Assembly: GCA_026417715.1 (NCBI GenBank)
Contig: JAOACU010000129.1
Location: 1-8,041 of the forward strand
DNA length: 8,041 nucleotides
Origin: Anaerolineae bacterium
GTDB taxonomy: Bacteria; Chloroflexota; Anaerolineae; UBA4142
Direction of reading: 5' to 3'
The notes under the pieces are model-generated. The model had not been told where the DNA came from and searched no databases. It saw nothing but the letters and a program-made list of their open reading frames with translations. This document shows, in pieces, positions 5,116 to 8,041 of the stretch. Each line of letters begins with the position of its first letter. Positions within the stretch are counted from its first letter, which is position 1. Made by a program: the position numbers and the translations under genes.

Positions 5116-7317
5116 ATGAAACACCTAACCACATACTCCAACAACCAACGTCTCTCCACGCGCGAACTACTGCAACAAATCTACGCGGCGATGGAGGCGG
5201 GCGAAACCGAGTTTGTGATTGATGCGTCGGGACAGCACAACATCGGTGGACCACTTTGGGACAAGGCAGGACGCCCGTTGCGATTCACCGTGCGCAATCC
5301 CGGACAACGTGTCGGTTCGATGGGAATGCCGGGCACAGAAATCGTCGTCGAAGGTCCCGCGCCGGCAGATGTCGGCTGGTTGAACGCCGGCGCGACGATC
5401 ATCGTGCGCGGCGATAGCGGCGATACGACGGGGCATTGCGCGGCTGACGGTGTGATTTACATCGGTGGACGCGCGGGTACGCGCACGGGTTCGCTGATGA
5501 AATTCGATCCTGCCTACACACCGCCGCAGTTGTGGATTCTCAAAAACACTGGCTCGTTTCCGTTCGAGTTTATGGGCGGTGGCATCGCGGTCGTATGCGG
5601 CTACGATTCGGAAGAATTCGATTCGGTCATCGGTGAGCGCGCGTGTATCGGAATGGTCGGCGGAACGATTTACGTGCGCGGTCCGATTAGTCAACTCCCC
5701 AGCAATGTCAAACTGATCGAAAGTTTGGAGCAAGAGGATTCGGAATTCTTGCGCGCGGGAATGCCCAAGTTTTTGAAAGCGATTGGACGACTCGATTTGC
5801 TCGACACGTTGCTCGTGCGTAGTGAATGGCGCAAGATCATCGCCAAGAGTTACGATGAACTCAAAGCCGCGCCCAAGCCAATGTCACTCGGCGCGTTCCG
5901 CGCGAATCGTTGGATTCAGGGTGGCTTGTTCGGCGATGTGGTGCAGGACAATGGCGAAGTGGTGCCGCTCGTTGCCACCGGCAACTATCGCGCGTATTCG
6001 CCGGTGTGGAACAATGCCGTGTTCGCCGCGCCGTGTGAGTACGCGTGTCCCAGCGACATTCCGACGCAAGATCGCATCAATCTGTTGCGCAAGGGCAAAA
6101 TTCGCGAGGCACTCGAACTCGTGTTGAAATACAATCCGTTTCCCGGTTCCGTGTGTGGCGCGGCGTGTCCCAATCCGTGTATGACCGCGTGCACGCGTCA
6201 GGCGATTGATTTCGCGGTGCTGGCGGGTCCGCTCGGCAAGTATTCGATGGATTTGCCGGCGCCGGTCGCCGCGCCACACACGGGCAAACGATTCGCCGTC
6301 ATCGGTTCGGGTGTGGGTGGACTATCCGCCGCGTGGCATCTTGCGCTCAAAGGACATATGGTCACGATTTTTGAAAAGAGTCACACACTCGGCGGTAAGA
6401 TGATGCATGCAATTCCACACTTTCGCTTGCAAAAAGAAATCGTCAAGACCGAAATCAAGCGCATCCTTTCGCTCGGTGTGCAGGTGCAACTGGGAATGGA
6501 AGTGACGCGCGAAATTTTTGAAGAGATTCACGATGTGTACGATGGCATTGTGATTGCGATTGGTGCACACGTCCCGCGTCGTCTCACGTTCGAGGGAAGT
6601 GAGCGCACATACGCCGCGCTCGATTTTTTGACGAGCGTGAACGCGGGCAGACCGATTGTGGATGTCGCGGGCAAAGCGGTTGTGGTCATCGGCGCGGGTG
6701 ACGTGGGGATGGATGTGTGTGTGACCGCGTGGCGAATGGGCGCGACGAGTGTAACCGCGGTAGACATTCAACAACCCCAAAGCAATTCGCGCGAACGCGC
6801 GGAGGCGATGGCGATGGGAACGCAAGTCTTGTATCCGCGTCACGTCGCGCGCTTTGCCGATGGCACGTTGTCGTTCCAAGAAGGCGATCGCGTTCCCGCC
6901 GATGTAGTTATCGTGGCGATTGGCGAAATGCCGGACACGCGTTGGCTGCCCGAAAATTACGCGCGCGTCAAAGGGAGTTGGGTCGCGGTGGACGAGTACG
7001 GGCGCACGCGCGATCCCAAAGTGTTCGCGATTGGCGATGCGGTCAAGCCAGGTTTGCTCACCGAGGCGATTGGGATGGGGCGCATCGCCGCGCTCGCGCT
7101 CAACGCGCAAGTGATGGGTGAAACGTTTGTCCTCGAACGCAAGAAACAGATTCCGCAAGATCGGTTGAAACTGATTTACTTTACGCCGCGCTTGGGGCAA
7201 TGCCCCACCGATCCGTTGCAAGAGGGTGAACGGTGTATCTCTGTGGCACGTGTCGTGATTGCAATATCTGCGTGGCGATTTGTGGTCAGAACACCATCGC
7301 GCGCTACGAGCATCTGA
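5116..7317 (+). CDS. gltD: Glutamate synthase GXGXG domain fused to GltD-type NAD(P)H oxidoreductase, frameshifted near its C-terminus
   Basis: The 733-residue product joins two GOGAT parts. Residues about 30-260 are the right-handed beta-helix GXGXG domain of the large subunit (for example IGGRAG, GGGIAVV, GMVGGTIYVRG). Residues about 300-700 are the GltD-like flavoprotein: Fe-S cysteines C307, C311, C347, C351, C355, C359; FAD dinucleotide fold GSGVGG (397-402); nicotinamide fold GAGDVG (526-531); and the second FAD motif VFAIGDAVKPGLLTEAIGMG (636-655). It should carry electrons from NAD(P)H to the FMN subunit. The ATG at 5116 has GAGGGG only 2 nt upstream; an in-frame stop (TGA, 5107-5109) excludes a longer start. 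From residue 710 the frame reads unrelated sequence and stops at 7317, while the expected ferredoxin continues one frame back to 7442. Adding one base near 7240-7242 restores R-C-I-S-C-G-T-C and gives about 775 residues. Either a sequencing or assembly indel or a true mutation fits. Confidence 0.9.
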   Translation: MKHLTTYSNNQRLSTRELLQQIYAAMEAGETEFVIDASGQHNIGGPLWDKAGRPLRFTVRNPGQRVGSMGMPGTEIVVEGPAPADVGWLNAGATIIVRGDSGDTTGHCAADGVIYIGGRAGTRTGSLMKFDPAYTPPQLWILKNTGSFPFEFMGGGIAVVCGYDSEEFDSVIGERACIGMVGGTIYVRGPISQLPSNVKLIESLEQEDSEFLRAGMPKFLKAIGRLDLLDTLLVRSEWRKIIAKSYDELKAAPKPMSLGAFRANRWIQGGLFGDVVQDNGEVVPLVATGNYRAYSPVWNNAVFAAPCEYACPSDIPTQDRINLLRKGKIREALELVLKYNPFPGSVCGAACPNPCMTACTRQAIDFAVLAGPLGKYSMDLPAPVAAPHTGKRFAVIGSGVGGLSAAWHLALKGHMVTIFEKSHTLGGKMMHAIPHFRLQKEIVKTEIKRILSLGVQVQLGMEVTREIFEEIHDVYDGIVIAIGAHVPRRLTFEGSERTYAALDFLTSVNAGRPIVDVAGKAVVVIGAGDVGMDVCVTAWRMGATSVTAVDIQQPQSNSRERAEAMAMGTQVLYPRHVARFADGTLSFQEGDRVPADVVIVAIGEMPDTRWLPENYARVKGSWVAVDEYGRTRDPKVFAIGDAVKPGLLTEAIGMGRIAALALNAQVMGETFVLERKKQIPQDRLKLIYFTPRLGQCPTDPLQEGERCISVARVVIAISAWRFVVRTPSRATSI

Positions 7318-7442
7318 ACGGCACGTTTGAATTTCGCGTGGACGATGAGCGGTGCATCGGTTGTGGCTTTTGCGCGGCGGCGTGTCCCAGTGGTATCTGG
7401 ACGATGGTACCGAATTTGTTGGAGCAGTTGGAGAAAGAGTAG
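7233..7442 (+). CDS. C-terminal double 4Fe-4S ferredoxin module of the GltD fusion, in the -1 frame
   Basis: This frame carries the missing end of the upstream protein. It shows CRDCNICVAIC (C-x2-C-x2-C-x3-C, proline after the last Cys replaced by G) and, some 30 residues on, CIGCGFCAAACP (C-x2-C-x2-C-x3-C-P). It ends with TAG at 7440-7442. The most likely reading is that it belongs to the 5116 gene and was separated by a 1-nt deletion, because the junction recreates the RCxSCGxC signature seen at the ferredoxin of GltD-like proteins. It could instead be translated on its own as 69 residues from GTG 7233, since AGAGGG (7221-7226) sits 6 nt upstream; four complete cysteine positions per cluster survive in that case. 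The listed start is that GTG; the true protein start is probably 5116. Confidence 0.75.
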   Translation: MYLCGTCRDCNICVAICGQNTIARYEHLNGTFEFRVDDERCIGCGFCAAACPSGIWTMVPNLLEQLEKE

Positions 7443-7453
7443 ATGTGTTGGAT

Positions 7454-7482
7454 TTGACTTGCCCAATCGCCACACGTATAAT
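7454..7482 (+). promoter_or_regulatory. Near-consensus sigma70 promoter of the toxin-antitoxin pair
   Basis: TTGACT (7454-7459, 5 of 6) and TATAAT (7477-7482, 6 of 6) are separated by the optimal 17 nt. Transcription should start near 7489, some 54 nt before the DUF433 start codon. It lies 12 nt past the end of the GOGAT ferredoxin frame, so the toxin-antitoxin unit can be transcribed independently. No terminator separates the two units, so read-through is possible. Confidence 0.8.
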
Positions 7483-7492
7483 CCCAGGTGTG
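7471..7492. promoter_or_regulatory. Candidate autoregulatory operator over the toxin-antitoxin -10 box
   Basis: CACAC (7471-7475) and GTGTG (7488-7492) form a perfect 5-bp inverted repeat around the -10 hexamer. Antitoxins commonly repress their own promoters from such sites, and DUF433 belongs to a helix-turn-helix clan. The repeat is short, so this is a suggestion only. Confidence 0.3.
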
Positions 7493-7542
7493 AGTTAGGC
7501 GGGACGAAGGAAATATAATCAGACCCGAAAGGAGGGTTTGGT

Positions 7543-7848
7543 ATGGGCGAGAAAAATAGAGTGATACAGCGAACCGAATATCCTCACATCGTCAAAGTCA
7601 ATGGAGTGTTGGGAGGTGAGGCAGTCATCGAAGGCACACGCATTGCAGTCTGGCATATCGTTGGCTACTACTATAAAGTTGGAATGACCGTCGAGGACAT
7701 TCTCGCCGAATGGGACTATCTGAATCCTGCCGCAGTCTTTAGCGCGCTGGCGTACTACCACGACCACAGGGAAGAGATTGACCGCGTGCGCGAAGAGAAC
7801 AGTTACGAACATTGGCAGAAGGAACAACTAGCGCATGCCGCCGCCTAA
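7543..7848 (+). CDS. DUF433 family protein, probable antitoxin
   Basis: A 101-residue protein with the DUF433 core: GGEAVIEGTRIAVWHIVGYY (residues 24-43), then MTVEDILAEWDYLNPAAVFS (48-67) and ALAYYHDH (68-75). The family is a small winged-helix-like domain often encoded directly before a DUF5615 PIN-like protein, in which arrangement it is predicted to be the antitoxin and likely autorepressor. The start is well set by GGAGGG at 7531-7536, 6 nt upstream. Its end overlaps the next gene by 14 nt, the coupling typical of toxin-antitoxin operons. The highly charged C-terminal tail (about 75-97) would be the natural toxin-binding segment, by analogy only. Toxin neutralisation is inferred from context, not shown by sequence. 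Confidence 0.85.
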   Translation: MGEKNRVIQRTEYPHIVKVNGVLGGEAVIEGTRIAVWHIVGYYYKVGMTVEDILAEWDYLNPAAVFSALAYYHDHREEIDRVREENSYEHWQKEQLAHAAA

Positions 7849-8041
7849 ACTACATCTCAACGAACACCTATCGTGGCATCTCGCGGAACAGTTGCGGAAA
7901 CTGGGCTTTGATGTCACATCCACATTTGAACTGGGTATGGTGGAAGACGACGACGAAACGCAGTTGGCATTTGCCGCTTCACAACAGAGAGCCATCGTCT
8001 CAATCAACCACCAGCATTTCGCCCCGCTTCACAAACAGTAC
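7835..8041 (+). CDS. DUF5615 PIN-like protein, probable toxin, truncated by window edge
   Basis: The first 69 residues of a DUF5615-type (PIN-like nuclease fold) protein that runs off the right edge. The pattern is LHLNEHLSWHLAEQLRKLGF (6-25), DVTSTFELGMVEDDDETQLA (26-45) and AIVSINHQHFAPL (53-65), corresponding to the family's LxLDExL...LxxxGxDV...sDexqLxxA...aivTxNxxDF. Two usual acidic positions differ: N9 stands where D is common, and H61 where the aspartate of the DF motif is common. D40-E41 is kept. PIN nucleases use a cluster of acids to bind metal, so activity may be altered, or this may be a sub-family variant. The start ATG lies inside the DUF433 gene in another frame, implying translational coupling. 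Only about half to two thirds of the protein is visible. Confidence 0.8.
   Translation, partial: MPPPKLHLNEHLSWHLAEQLRKLGFDVTSTFELGMVEDDDETQLAFAASQQRAIVSINHQHFAPLHKQY

Noticed and set aside
7234..7250. Programmed -1 ribosomal frameshift at the GltD/ferredoxin junction
   Set aside because: The required shift is -1, but the codons TGT ATC TCT GTG contain no X-XXY-YYZ slippery heptamer, and I see no strong stem just downstream. An indel is simpler.
6322..7473. A 383-residue open frame on the minus strand opposite the GltD fusion
   Set aside because: It is antisense to a clear protein-coding gene. Its product is rich in Arg and His with no recognisable domain, as expected for the shadow of a GC-skewed gene.
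7514..7519. A second TATAAT just before the DUF433 gene
   Set aside because: No -35-like hexamer lies at a suitable distance, and it would start the RNA at or beyond the ribosome site. The 7454-7482 promoter is much better.

Overview
The window looks like chromosomal DNA from a mid-GC bacterium, probably a member of the Chloroflexota (Anaerolineae-like). That placement is an inference from three things: the split, ferredoxin-rich glutamate synthase genes, the DUF433/DUF5615 toxin-antitoxin pair, and the repeat-laden spacers. No marker gene settles it.

Layout. Bases 1-1560 hold two minus-strand genes read leftward: a YbgC-like acyl-CoA thioesterase (1117-1560) and, 28 nt behind it, the endolytic murein transglycosylase MltG (TTG start at 1088), whose last few dozen residues lie beyond the left edge. 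Bases 1561-2038 are a divergent non-coding region. It contains a 91-bp imperfect palindrome (1675-1765), a sigma70-type promoter (1912-1941) overlapped by an 18-bp inverted repeat, and a leader with an intrinsic terminator hairpin (1993-2022) directly before the Shine-Dalgarno sequence of the next gene.

Bases 2039-7442 are a plus-strand glutamate synthase (GOGAT) locus with the large subunit split into domains. A class II glutamine amidotransferase (2039-3154) overlaps by 13 nt an FMN/iron-sulfur synthase subunit with an N-terminal double 4Fe-4S ferredoxin (3142-4878). After a 237-nt spacer made largely of repeats comes a fusion of the GXGXG beta-helix domain to a GltD-type NAD(P)H:FAD/Fe-S oxidoreductase (5116 onward). 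The expected roles are: the amidotransferase releases ammonia from glutamine, the FMN subunit combines it with 2-oxoglutarate, the GXGXG domain completes the large-subunit core, and the GltD module feeds electrons from a nicotinamide cofactor. The last gene carries an apparent single-base deletion near 7240-7242. It throws the C-terminal double 4Fe-4S ferredoxin (read to 7442) into the -1 frame and ends the main frame early at 7317.

Bases 7443-8041 hold a separate transcription unit with a near-consensus promoter (TTGACT, 17 nt, TATAAT). It drives a DUF433 antitoxin overlapping by 14 nt a DUF5615 PIN-like toxin, which runs off the right edge.

I found no wholly unknown system. The observations most worth a second look are the GOGAT leader, where one RNA arm can pair either with the terminator partner or with the Shine-Dalgarno sequence; the frameshift in the GltD fusion; and the nested inverted repeats inserted inside the GOGAT locus.
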